Assembly: GCA_949316235.1 (NCBI GenBank)
Contig: OX438751.1
Coordinates: forward strand, 4,984,413-5,048,412
Source of the DNA: Oegoconia quadripuncta
Taxonomy: Eukaryota > Arthropoda > Insecta > Lepidoptera > Autostichidae
DNA length: 64,000 nt
Direction: 5' to 3'
Shown here: positions 55,980 through 64,000 of the stretch, piece after piece
How the letters are laid out: each line of letters starts with the position of its first letter
How positions within the stretch are numbered: position 1 is the stretch's first letter
Notes under the pieces: model-generated
What the model saw: only the letters and a program-made list of their open reading frames with translations
What the model was told of the DNA's origin: nothing
Database searches by the model: none
Translations under genes and position numbers: made by a program

Positions 55980-56388
55980 TTAGGTCGTTAACTATGAAAT
56001 TGGAGATTTTTTCCTTCGTTAATCATATACAACCAACGCCTACGATGCTATGGCTATTTCCAAATTTGTTTTTTATTTGGAAAATGGAATATATTTTCAA
56101 GGTTTCACATGAAATATTTTTTAAATCATATAATAAAGAAATCTTGAACACAGCTCTTTTCATGTCCTTCCCAAATTATTTCTTAGATTCGCTTAAACTT
56201 AAAAAAAACGGTTACTTTTTAAAAATAACGCTGCCTATACATACGTTAATGTTATCTGATAATACACACAAAGTTTAGCTATATTTGGATTTGCCGTTCC
56301 CAAAAAAAATAGAAAAATGTTTGTATGGAGAAAACAGTCTTAATGAAATTCTTCATACAAAACGCCAATTTCATAGGTAAGGACTTAA
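55980..56388 (-). mobile_element. MITE-TA2 copy 3, complete, inside a SINE
   Basis: Termini TTAGGTCGTTAACTATGAAA and TTTCATAGGTAAGGACTTAA are imperfect inverted repeats (~24 bp). TA flanks both sides (55978-55979 and 56389-56390). Removing the element leaves GTAAA-TA-TTTGTGTGATG, matching SINE-B GTAAATGTTTGTGTGATG with one change, so insertion with TA duplication (Tc1/mariner style) is well supported. The 154-codon frame crossing it from 55814 is a fortuitous SINE/MITE fusion. Confidence 0.85.
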
Positions 56389-56390
56389 TA

Positions 56391-56440
56391 TTTGTGTGAT
56401 GAATATGGCGATGAAAGGCGAACATTATTCCAGAAGCAAC
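56391..56440 (+). mobile_element. SINE-B continuation after MITE
   Basis: TTTGTGTGATGAATATGGCG, a small insertion, then GCGAACATTATTCC; corresponds to TTTGTGTGATGAATACGAAC and ATTTATTCC of SINE-B. The 3' end is lost. Confidence 0.55.
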
Positions 56441-56574
56441 GGTAGCAACAGGCAGTTGAAATTTTTACAACGCTAGCGTTTGTTTTAGCATGAATCTGAT
56501 AAAATAAATATTAAAAATTTGTCCTTGTGTGACAAAATAGGTATGATCCCATGACTCGCACTTTGTCGATCATT

Positions 56575-56690
56575 TAAGGTTCCATACTGGTTTTGGAGAA
56601 ACGGAACCTATAATTTTTCTATCCGTCTGCCCAGGTGTCAAGGCCATTTTTCTAAGAAATAATTGGAGGTATCATTTTGAAAATAACACA
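56575..56690 (+). repeat. Repeat-K fragment
   Basis: AAGGTTCCATACTGGTTTTG, GAGAAACGGAACCTATAATT, CTATCCGTCTGCCCAGGTGT. Shares the GGTTCCRTA / GGAACC words and the PyCCGTCTG run of Repeat-K. Confidence 0.4.
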
Positions 56691-56699
56691 GAATAAGAT

Positions 56700-57010
56700 A
56701 ATTTTTTTTTATGTACAACGGGTTAGCACTTGACCTCAATCACACCTGGTGAAGATGAGGCTGAAGGTGGAATCGTAATGACCCGGAAACCCAAAATATT
56801 TAGGTGGCTATCTTATCTCTGACAACCGGAACCCAACAATACTATTAACATTGCTGTTTGGCGGCAGATTTAGATAAGATGGTGGTAGCTAGCCAGGCCG
56901 ACATATAAAATGCCCTACCACCAACCAAACCGAGTACCCCGCTGGGAATCGAACACGCGACCTCCGATTCGTAAACCCTATGTTGTTTACATTGAGCCAC
57001 GGAGGCGGTT
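56700..57010 (-). mobile_element. SINE-D, full-length, reverse
   Basis: Poly(T), ATGTACAACGGGTTAGCACT, TGACCCGGAAACCCAAAATA, CTGTTTGGCGGCAGATTTAG, GGTGGTAGCTAGCCAGGCCG, CTGGGAATCGAACACGCGAC (B box), TGTTGTTTACATTGAGCCAC, GGAGGCGG. Complete from tail to head. Confidence 0.87.
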
Positions 57011-57740
57011 AAATAGTTAAATGGCCGCTTACTGGTGTATAAAATTCAAGTGTCTGGTGTTATACAGTTATATTATATTATACAATCTTATACAGCTTAG
57101 TTTTAACCTCGGACGCAATAAGAAACGTATTATAAGTTTGACGCCTATGTCCATCTGTGTATAGCATTCTTCTTCTTAGGGAGTCGATGACAAAAACATC
57201 AAATTCTGATCCTCAACCAGAATGTGGCCACGCGTACAGCATTGTCTGCGGTATCGTAGAGGACATTTAGTTTACAAGTGTCGGGACACGCAGGGCAGCA
57301 TAGAAGATACACCATAGTTTGTCGGTGTATCGTCGCACAAGTATCCGTTGTCGTTTGTGTAGCCCCATTTGAACATGTTCTCTGGGCATCTACCGACCCC
57401 GGTATGCAGTCTATTGAGTGATTTCCATACGGGCCACGCAGGATCGTGACCATTGTAGTAGCATTGTAGAAGGTGAAACGTTTTGGTAATGGTTTTTGCT
57501 TTTCCAAAAACTGGTGTTTGCTAGATTCGTTCATGTTTGATGAAAATCTATTGTTTCGAAAATATTTCGATTTTACTTAGTTGGTTTGTTTATATGGTTC
57601 ATAGTGCTGTGTACTTATTATTATTCTGCTGAAACCTGAGGGTTGGTCATGACACAGGATTTTTTAAATGTATTTGGTGTTGATTAAAACTCATGGATAA
57701 AAACTAACATAATTGGTAAATAATTGGTTAATGAATGCAT
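57011..57740. other. Stretch without recognised gene
   Basis: A 111-codon minus-strand frame (57199-57534) rich in T, C and N has no motif I recognise; could be chance or an exon. It starts at MNESSKHQFLEKQKPLPKRF. No splice sites or neighbours support it. Confidence 0.35.
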
Positions 57741-58060
57741 GCGCGTCGGTGGCTCAGCGGTTAAGATGCGGCCTCCCAATTTAGGAGGTCCGGGTTCGAT
57801 TCCCAGGCAGGCTATGTACCAATGAATTTTTGAATTAAATTTAATTACATATGTGCATTTATCCGACTGCTCTTAAAATGATGACAGAGAACTTCGTGAG
57901 GAAAGCGGCATGCCTGAGAAATTAAAATGCAAAAGCATGTGAAGTCCGCAACCCGCATTGGGCCAGCATGGTGGACTGTGTCCCATACTCCCTGATATAC
58001 GAGGGAAGACCTATATCCCTGCCGTGGGATGTTTACGGGCTGATGATGATGATTAAATGA
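57741..58060 (+). mobile_element. SINE-C, full-length, forward
   Basis: GCGCGTCGGTGGCTCAGCGG (head), GGTCCGGGTTCGATTCCCAG (B box), CTATGTACCAATGAATTTTT, GTGCATTTATCCGACTGCTC, CCCGCATTGGGCCAGCATGG, ATATCCCTGCCGTGGGATGT, GGGCTGATGATGATGATT. AATGAAT precedes the head and follows the tail, a plausible target duplication. Least damaged forward copy of the family here. Confidence 0.9.
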
Positions 58061-58326
58061 ATTTTAGTATAAGAGATTTACATTACTATGACTGCGAAGT
58101 GAATATTCGGTCATACTCTTTCAATTAATAAAATATACCCACCTAATTAAGTTATTGGTCAAATTATTATTATAGAATAAATGTATAATTCTGTTGAAAA
58201 AAAAGGAAGAAAAATTTTTTCAAACCCATGTCATGACACAAACAGATACAAGTATTATACAGTAGAGATACACAAGAAGAAGTAAACATTGGTCGCAGAT
58301 GGGTGTCAAAAAAGGGCTCCAACTCA

Positions 58327-58658
58327 ACCGCCTCAGTGGCTCATTGTAAAAAACATAGGGTTTATGAATCGGAGGTCGCGGGTTCGATCCCCAGCGGGGT
58401 ACATCTTTAGTTCTCGGTTTGGTTGGTGGTAGGGCATTTCAAATGTCCGCCTGGCTAACTACCACCATCTTATCTAAATCTGCCGCCAAACAGAAATGTT
58501 AATAGCAATGTTGTGTTCCGGTTGTCAGAGATAAAATAGCCAGTTCCCCAAATATTTGGATTTCCGGGTCAATACGCTTCCATCTTCGACCGCATATTCA
58601 CTTAACATCAGGTGTGATTGAGGTCAAGTGCTAACCCGTGGTACATAAAAAACAAAAA
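58327..58658 (+). mobile_element. SINE-D, full-length, with target duplication
   Basis: CGCCTCAGTGGCTCATTGTA (head), CGCGGGTTCGATCCCCAGCG (B box), TCGGTTTGGTTGGTGGTAGG, GTTCCGGTTGTCAGAGATAA, GACCGCATATTCACTTAACA, GCTAACCCGTGGTACAT, poly(A). AACTCA lies at 58321-58326 and again at 58659-58664. Confidence 0.9.
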
Positions 58659-58664
58659 AACTCA

Positions 58665-59002
58665 GCATGGGTTGCAGTCGTTCACCACAACGCTGGTCAT
58701 AGAGGGAACTCTCAGGGCTCAGTTCCACTTGTACATGACCTGTTTATTATTCTATAAGGATACCTAACCCCGTTCGCTACTGCTATGTAAATGTTCAATC
58801 ATTGTTTAATGCGGTTTATAGTAAAGAAACTATGAATAGCCGCGTGCGGTGATGTAATGGTTTCAAAGAAGCCATTGTGTTTACTGACCTAATGAGGCAA
58901 AAACGCGTCCCGCGGTTAAATAATAGCAAGGTTCCGTAGGTCATGTATCTATTCTGGGCATCGAGACTTGGATGTGAGATTCGTGAATAGAACATTTTGT
59001 TT
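58665..59002. other. Stretch without recognised gene
   Basis: Nothing supported. Confidence 0.4.
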
Positions 59003-59075
59003 TTTGAAGTATATAAATATTTCAGACACTTACCTACCTACATCAAGGTATCTAGTCCCAAACCTTAGTTTGGGT
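59003..59075 (-). mobile_element. SINE-B 3' end, reverse, diverged
   Basis: AAATATTTCAGACACTTACC, ATCAAGGTATCTAGTCCCAA and ACCTTAGTTTGGG. Probably the same element as 59240-59320, now about 160 bases apart. Confidence 0.6.
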
Positions 59076-59239
59076 TCGTAAACCGTTCTCAAGACTGGGA
59101 TGACCTTAAGTTGATGCTTGAGAATTTGTTGCATATTAAAGCACTATCAAAAAAAAATTGTACTGAGACAGACGCGATCTAAATCTCAAGATCGATTTAT
59201 TAATACGGCCCTAGGTAAAGCTATACAAAAATATGTTGG

Positions 59240-59320
59240 AATAAATGTTTGCATATGATACAATACATTTACCCCTAACGGAATTCGAACCCGAAACTGT
59301 ACCTTTCATTTAGTTCAAAT
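59240..59320 (-). mobile_element. SINE-B head, reverse, diverged
   Basis: AATAAATGTTTGCATATGAT, ACATTTACCCCTAACGGAAT and TCGAACCCGAAACTGTAC: body, GGGGTAAATG word and B box of SINE-B in reverse. Confidence 0.65.
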
Positions 59321-59955
59321 TGTAAGTTGACTAACGATGGGATTTGAATCGACTTTCGATCTGACGAGACTTGACTCACAAACTAGTTTCAATTTGGTTT
59401 TTGATGAAGGACTACCTTCAGCTCTGAGATTCGGAGATAGTGTCAGCCAATCTGCACAGGGCCCGTCTGATGGATTGTGAGATGTTATGTTGTAAATGTT
59501 TAAACGTTGATTTATTCTGGCTGAGCGATCTTAAAGCTGCCGTTCCACCAGAAGCGAACAGCTAAAGCGAATAACTATAATAGATAATATATTACTAATG
59601 ACCAACTTGGAAGTAATAGATGCCGTGGAGTTTCCGCCACGTAAAAATAATTACACCTTCTCTTTTCGTGGGTGTCGATTTTAAATCAAAAACATTTTAT
59701 AGGCTTGCACGTTTCAACGGGCTTACCCCCATCACGTGTGCATTTCTGTATATTTCTAAAGGTGAAACATATATGTTATTTAAAGTATTAAACTTTTAAT
59801 GTTTGAAACACCCAAATGTTGAGGTTTGGTACATCTCTGACCACCCTAGTTGAGATAAAATACGTGACATTAATATTTGTAAAACTATTACAGGCTTCGT
59901 TGAAAAAGGTTTGTTTACATAGCATAGTTATATACTATACAGATAATTTTTTACA
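59321..59955. other. Stretch without recognised gene
   Basis: Nothing supported. Confidence 0.4.
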
Positions 59956-60258
59956 TATCTGGTAACTGTTTAACCTCAATCACACTTGATGTTAAGTGAA
60001 TATGAGAACGAAGGTGAAAGCGAGTTTACCCGGAACCAGTAACTTATTTCGCAGACTGGCTATCTCTAACAGTGGAACATAACATGCTATCAATATTACT
60101 GTGTGTAGATTTAGATAAGACGGTAGTAGTTGGCAAGGCGGAAATTACAAATGCCCTATCACCAATCAAACCGAGTACTAAACATATACCCAGCTGGGTA
60201 TCGAAGCCGCGATCGTTGTTTTATAAACCGCGATTTTATAATGACTCGCAATGTGACT
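59956..60258 (-). mobile_element. SINE-D relic, reverse
   Basis: TTTAACCTCAATCACACTTG, TTTACCCGGAACCAGTAACT, GTGTAGATTTAGATAAGACG, TGCCCTATCACCAATCAAAC, GCTGGGTATCGAAGCCGCGA (B box). An old copy with many substitutions. Confidence 0.65.
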
Positions 60259-60688
60259 GATCACGAATTGAGCTATAAAAACTATTCGCTTAGCTAGCTG
60301 TGGGATGTTTACCTAATCGCTGAGAACAGATGAAGATCATTTGATCAAACACAGTACAGAGATAACACAAACAATTTGTCCACTATACTTGAAGCGGTTA
60401 CTATAATAGTATAATATTATAATAATTACATAGGTAGGTACATAAATAAACCACATTCGGGTCAAGGTATCCACTATTGTTCTACACGTAACGTGACTCT
60501 TTTTACCATTACTTTTGGCGGACCAAGGTGAAGTATAATGCATATTTACCAAAATATTAGAAAAATCGTGTGGTTATATGCATTATTTTTTATATATATT
60601 ATGTGTGTATGTTTGTATGTATTCAATTAACGTATGTATTTATATGGGTGATTCATTTATTTTATTAAAATGAGTTTACCGCGCGCGC
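60259..60688. other. Stretch without recognised gene
   Basis: AT-rich; nothing supported. Confidence 0.4.
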
Positions 60689-60755
60689 TACCTTTTTTTT
60701 TATGCACAACGGGTTGGTACTTGACCTCAGTCACACCCGATGTTAAGTAAGAAGT
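60689..60755 (-). mobile_element. SINE-D 3' end fragment, reverse
   Basis: Poly(T) then ATGCACAACGGGTTGGTACT, TGACCTCAGTCACACCCGAT, GTTAAGTAAGAAG. 5'-truncated after ~65 bases. Confidence 0.75.
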
Positions 60756-60769
60756 ACCTACTATCATGT

Positions 60770-60905
60770 GCGTAATGCTTCCTAACCCAAAGGTTGCGTG
60801 GAAGAGATCGCTTTCAGTGATAAGGCCGCCAAATTGTACTATCCCCTTTTTCTTATTTATCGTTGTTATGTTTCTTATTGTTGTACAATAAAGAATATTT
60901 TGTTT
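60770..60905 (+). mobile_element. Repeat-M, LINE 3' end, forward
   Basis: GCTTCCTAACCCAAAGGTTG, CGTGGAAGAGATCGCTTTCA, GTGATAAGGCCGCCAAATTG, TTGTTGTACAATAAAGAATA. Reverse partner at 35215-35395. The AATAAAG near the end fits a LINE 3' UTR. Confidence 0.6.
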
Positions 60906-61034
60906 TCTTTGTTTAAACGTATAATTGGGATACAGGGGGTAAAGTTAAAAGTATACTTTTATTGTCATTAGAATCATCATCTTGGTGGGGATGATGAATA
61001 TCGAACTAGGGGTATCAATTTTCCTGGACTAGTA
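60906..61034. other. Short unannotated spacer
   Basis: Nothing supported. Confidence 0.4.
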
Positions 61035-61680
61035 TTAAGAGGGTATATCCTTCCAGTCGGAGCGTCGGTGGCTCAGCGGCTAAGACTATTTTTATTTAAA
61101 AACCAGAGCAATTTAGGAGGCCATGTACTCGTACCAATGAGTTTTTAAATTTAATTACTCATGTACATTTATACGACTTCTCATAAACGGTGAAGGAAAA
61201 CATCGTGAGGAAACCTGCATGCCTGAGAAATAAAATTTCCAAGGCATGTGAAGTCGCCAACCCGCACTGGGCCAGCGTGGTGGACTATATCCCACACTCT
61301 CGCATATATACGAGGGAAGGCCTATATCCCTGCAGTGGGGTGTATACCGGCTGATGATGATTCCGTCCAGTGGTGCCCTAATTGGATAAATTATGATTTC
61401 TATTTTAAATACAGAATAAATCACAAATATAGCTCTGACCTGCTAATTATAAATATTACCAAAATAACTCTAATTATAGTTATTTTCGAGAATTTACAAT
61501 TATTGATAAAAGTGACCAGTTTATTTTTTTATAATCATGAATTATGGAAAATAACACCCATCAAAGCTATTTAGGTATTATTTATAATTAACGTTTAAGC
61601 ATTTCGAGTGCAGGTCAGACCGACGCCTTTTTGTGATTTATTCTGTATTTCACGCCACTGGACGTAATAAACCCTCTTAA
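61035..61680. mobile_element. MITE-TTAA copy 2, split by a SINE-C
   Basis: TTAAGAGGGTATATCCTTCC at the left, CACTGGACGTAATAAACCCT then CTTAA at the right; TTAA at 61035-61038 and 61677-61680. The left repeat resumes after the SINE as TTCCGTCCAGTGGTGCCCTA. Without the SINE the element is about 345 bp, close to copy 1 (328 bp). Confidence 0.78.
61059..61360 (+). mobile_element. SINE-C, forward, B box destroyed, inside MITE-TTAA
   Basis: GGAGCGTCGGTGGCTCAGCG (head), then an inserted A/T stretch replaces part of the B-box region. CGTGAGGAAACCTGCATGCC, CCGCACTGGGCCAGCGTGGT, CTATATCCCTGCAGTGGGGT and GGCTGATGATGAT follow. TTCCAGTC before and TTCCGTCCAG after look like the decayed target duplication in the host MITE. 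Confidence 0.82.
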
Positions 61681-62175
61681 GAAAATTTAATTTATACTTC
61701 CCGTATTCATAAAAAATACAATTACTTTACTAGCTACCTCTGCTTTGCTTTGAAAGATTATAAATATTTGCGCTCCTCGTAAAATGAAAAAAGATTCTTT
61801 ATAAGTTAAAACACCCGCAATATCACTGCAATGCCGTCCTATGTCAAGGTTTATTGTACATTTTAATAAAAAAGCCTACAAAACTTGAAGCAAATTTACT
61901 TTTTACATTCATTAATTTTAATTAGAATCGCTTAAAATTAATAAACCTTGCTTCATTGAGTATCAAAAGAAACTAAAAAAGTATTATTTATCCTTTTCAG
62001 TAGCAATCGAAGTTTTTTCATTTCCAAGGTCTTCATCACCAGAAAATAAATCGTAAAAGATAAGTTAACTTCGTCAATGAAGCACAGTGTTTCTAAATTC
62101 TACTTTTCAAAATCGGTAAAGTAGGATGTTCCCCAAAATTTATTCCTTATATTTCTCTTACGGCATCAGTGGTCT
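61681..62175. other. Stretch without recognised gene
   Basis: AT-rich; nothing supported. Confidence 0.4.
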
Positions 62176-62400
62176 ATGGAAGTCTGCTGCTGGATGCATT
62201 TTCTACGCCGCGATTTGCATCGATTTGGATGGGAGGATTTGCCCAAATCGCACAGGGCAGGGTTTGGTATAAATAGGGAAACGTCATGTGTTAAACCACG
62301 TGACAATGGATATTCAATTAAAATTAATAATAGAATTATCAATCGCGATATAGAAGTAGCTCAGCATTTTGATATATTTTTTTGTAAATATTCCAGCTAA
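62176..62400 (+). pseudogene. Possible LINE linker relic upstream of RT (weak)
   Basis: A 74-codon frame containing SIKINNRIINRDIEVAQHFD then IFFCKY. LINE ORF2 proteins often have, between endonuclease and RT, a pattern like I-G--V-D--EIA--FN-YF. The resemblance is limited, but a CR1/L2-like LINE end lies 60 bases downstream in the same orientation, so both may be leftovers of one internally deleted copy. Confidence 0.3.
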
Positions 62401-62461
62401 AACACTGAAATACTAGCATCACCAATTCGTGCTAAATCATTGCTAAAAATGCCACACCATT

Positions 62462-62673
62462 TTTAAATTTAGGTATTCGACTATTCATTCATAACGTGAA
62501 AAGCCAAGGCATGGAACTCCCTCCCGGCGTTAGTCTTTTCTGAATCCTACAGCCTTCGGATCTTCAAGAGCAGGGTGAATCTACTGAGATCGCGTGCTTC
62601 ATCCTCGGCCACATCGTCACTTCCCATCAGGTGAGATTGTGGTCAAACGCGTATCCAGTTAATCATAAAAAAA
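62462..62673 (+). pseudogene. CR1/L2-like LINE ORF 3' end relic
   Basis: AGCCAAGGCATGGAACTCCC, CCCGGCGTTAGTCTTTTCTG, AATCCTACAGCCTTCGGATC, TTCAAGAGCAGGGTGAATCT: reads KAWNSLPALVFSESYSL-IFKSRVN in one frame with small gaps. It continues to CACTTCCCATCAGGTGAGAT, GTGGTCAAACGCGTATCCAG and poly(A). Pairs with 30545-30790. Confidence 0.65.
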
Positions 62674-63361
62674 AAAAACCAAGATCCGATGACAGATTTC
62701 AATGATCAATCAACACTTCTCTTATAGAAAAAGTTTTGTTTGTTCACTTTATTTGTTAATAATTTTAGCTTGCGTAAAAGAAAATTAAATGATTTAATAC
62801 TAAATCAGTTTGCAATTGATTGGCGAAAGCACAACTGAGTCAATGTGATGAGGGAATGTCCACTGAAAAGATATAGTCCTGTAAGTAATTTGTAAACAAA
62901 TGTAGTAAATTTTTACCGACATTTAATTGTGCATCGTTTAATATATTTACTAATAATACTAGTACAGCTGATAAGTGAACAAATCATAATTTGGAATTTT
63001 ATGATTGGTTGGGCTTAGCCCATATACCTAGATGACGATGGTGTGTGTAGGTTTATTGAAACATAATCATCTATTGATATGTATAATTGACTATTGGTCT
63101 CATAAATAAATTAATTAATTTTGTAAAATTAGGTAGGTGTAATATTAACATAGTCAGTAAGTAAAATTTGTACTAACTCCTATGGACTGTTATTTGTCTG
63201 AAATAAAATGTTTTTATTTTTATTTTCTTTTATAAGAAAGAAACCTACACATTGAGCTATGAAGATCGATACCCATGGCATTGTGGCTCAACCCTCTCAA
63301 AGTGAGAGAAGGCTGTACCCTATAACAGTGGAGACTTCTAAGGCTGTTGATGATGATGAAT
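62674..63361. other. Stretch mostly without recognised feature
   Basis: AT-rich. 63285-63358 (CAACCCTCTCAAAGTGAGAG, ATAACAGTGGAGACTTCTAA, GTTGATGATGATGA) looks like the last bases of a GATGAT-tailed LINE, directly before a reverse SINE-C. Confidence 0.4.
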
Positions 63362-63633
63362 TCATTTCAGATCATAAACATCCCACTGCTGGGATATATA
63401 GGCCTTCCGTAGTATAATCAGGGAGTATGGGCCATAGTCCACCACGCTGGCCCAATGCGGGTTGGGGCCTTCCATGCCTTAGAATTTTCATTTCTCAGAC
63501 TGCGGGTTTCCCCGCGATGTTTTCCTTCACCGTTTCAGAGCAGTCGGATAAATTAAATTCAGAAGCTTGCCTAGAAATCAAACCCGAACCTCCCAAATTA
63601 ACCGTGTCTTAACCGCTGAGCCACCTATGCTCA
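63362..63633 (-). mobile_element. SINE-C, full-length, reverse
   Basis: ATCATAAACATCCCACTGCT, GGTTGGGGCCTTCCATGCCT, CGATGTTTTCCTTCACCGTT, GAAATCAAACCCGAACCTCC (B box, decayed), TTAACCGCTGAGCCACCTAT (A-box end). No clear target duplication. Confidence 0.83.
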
Positions 63634-63639
63634 ATTGGC

Positions 63640-63687
63640 CGACGATAAATAAATAAAATAAATAAATATCCTTGGGCATGCACACAA
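63640..63687 (-). mobile_element. SINE-A tail, reverse (outer element)
   Basis: AATAAATAAAATAAATAAAT then ATCCTTGGGCATGCACACAA: the 3' tail of SINE-A in reverse. The element resumes at 63929 after the nested SINE-B. Confidence 0.82.
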
Positions 63688-63928
63688 TAAATAATAATAA
63701 TAATAAATATTTCGGACACTTACACCAATCATCTAGTCCCAAACTAAGCAAAGCTTGTGCTATGGATACTAGATAACGGATAAACATACATAAATATTTA
63801 TATAAACATCCAAGACTCGGGAATAAATGTTCGTATTCATCACACAAACATTTACCCCTCGCGGGATTCGAACCCGCAACCGTTGGTTTCGCTGATAGGG
63901 TCACTATCCACTGCACCAATCGGTCGTC
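63688..63928 (-). mobile_element. SINE-B, full-length, reverse, nested in SINE-A
   Basis: AATAATAATAATAATAAATA tail, TTTCGGACACTTACACCAAT, CATCTAGTCCCAAACTAAGC, ATAAATGTTCGTATTCATCA, CGCGGGATTCGAACCCGCAA (intact B box), CTGCACCAATCGGTCGTC (head end). ACAAT at 63684-63688 and 63929-63933 is the target duplication. Confidence 0.92.
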
Positions 63929-64000
63929 ACAATGCCATCTAGTTTCACTTTAAGCAACTATAGGTTTGTATTGTTGATACCAGATGGTTGATATACTACA
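63929..64000 (-). mobile_element. SINE-A, reverse, running off the window
   Basis: CACAATGCCATCTAGTTTCA, AGCAACTATAGGTTTGTATT and GATACCAGATGGTTGATATA. Joins in sequence to 63640-63687 once SINE-B is removed; the head lies beyond position 64000. Confidence 0.88.

Noticed and set aside
55814..56278. A 154-codon frame, among the longest in the window
   Set aside because: It starts upstream of a decayed SINE, crosses the SINE/MITE-TA2 junction and ends inside the MITE; similarity to the frame at 50180-50389 comes from the shared MITE.
57199..57534. 111-codon minus-strand frame
   Set aside because: No motif or homolog recognised; composition and context do not separate it from chance. Kept only as a note in the gap entry.
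63640..63720. Short regular AAAT/AAT repeats that might suggest an array or CRISPR
   Set aside because: They are the simple-repeat tails of SINE-A and SINE-B; no spacer-repeat architecture exists, and the genome is eukaryotic.

Overview
The window looks like intergenic or intronic DNA from a moth or butterfly (Lepidoptera). It is AT-rich, has no long host reading frame, and carries many interspersed repeats: four tRNA-derived SINE families, non-LTR retrotransposons with TTTTGA or GATGAT tails, short Helitron-like elements ending in CTAG/CTAA after a hairpin, and several inverted-repeat DNA elements (MITEs). The repeats listed here sum to very roughly one fifth of the window. Species cannot be told from sequence alone. 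Family labels (SINE-A to D, Repeat-E to N, the MITE names) are local names given here.

Layout. 1-9 kb: a palindromic MITE at the edge, a reverse SINE-A, a degenerate ~15-bp repeat array, a SINE-B/SINE-C/Repeat-E cluster, two old SINE-D relics, then TE-poor DNA. 9.16-10.75 kb: the only clear protein-coding segment, a 5'-truncated non-LTR reverse transcriptase frame whose 3' UTR holds a perfect-arm fold-back MITE. 12-21 kb: a Helitron-like element, an RTE relic, full SINE-A, -D and -C copies, a broken SINE-B/MITE junction, and a CpG-rich patch near 17.2 kb. 21-33 kb: mostly unannotatable DNA with perfect short hairpins, a decayed hAT element (26.5 kb), a CR1/L2-like LINE tail (30.6 kb) and a second near-identical truncated LINE (31.5-32.0 kb). 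33.7-46 kb: a TTAA-flanked MITE, Repeat-K, SINE-A copies, a Helitron-like element swollen by a GT/GC microsatellite, and repeats E and F. 46-53 kb: two more palindromic MITE copies and SINE-B/C. 52.7-55.8 kb: the most TE-poor stretch, with a possible 38-nt start-codon exon (53498-53535) and a CpG-rich promoter-like patch (about 55.2-55.45 kb). 56-64 kb: dense SINEs, a MITE split by a SINE, and a SINE-B inside a SINE-A at the right edge.

No set of genes working together is visible. What the window offers is a record of transposition: several insertions sit inside identifiable older elements, so order of arrival and target duplications can be read directly. Transcribed host genes, if present, are represented at most by short exons I cannot confirm. 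I saw no CRISPR array, operon, bona fide tRNA/rRNA gene or virus.
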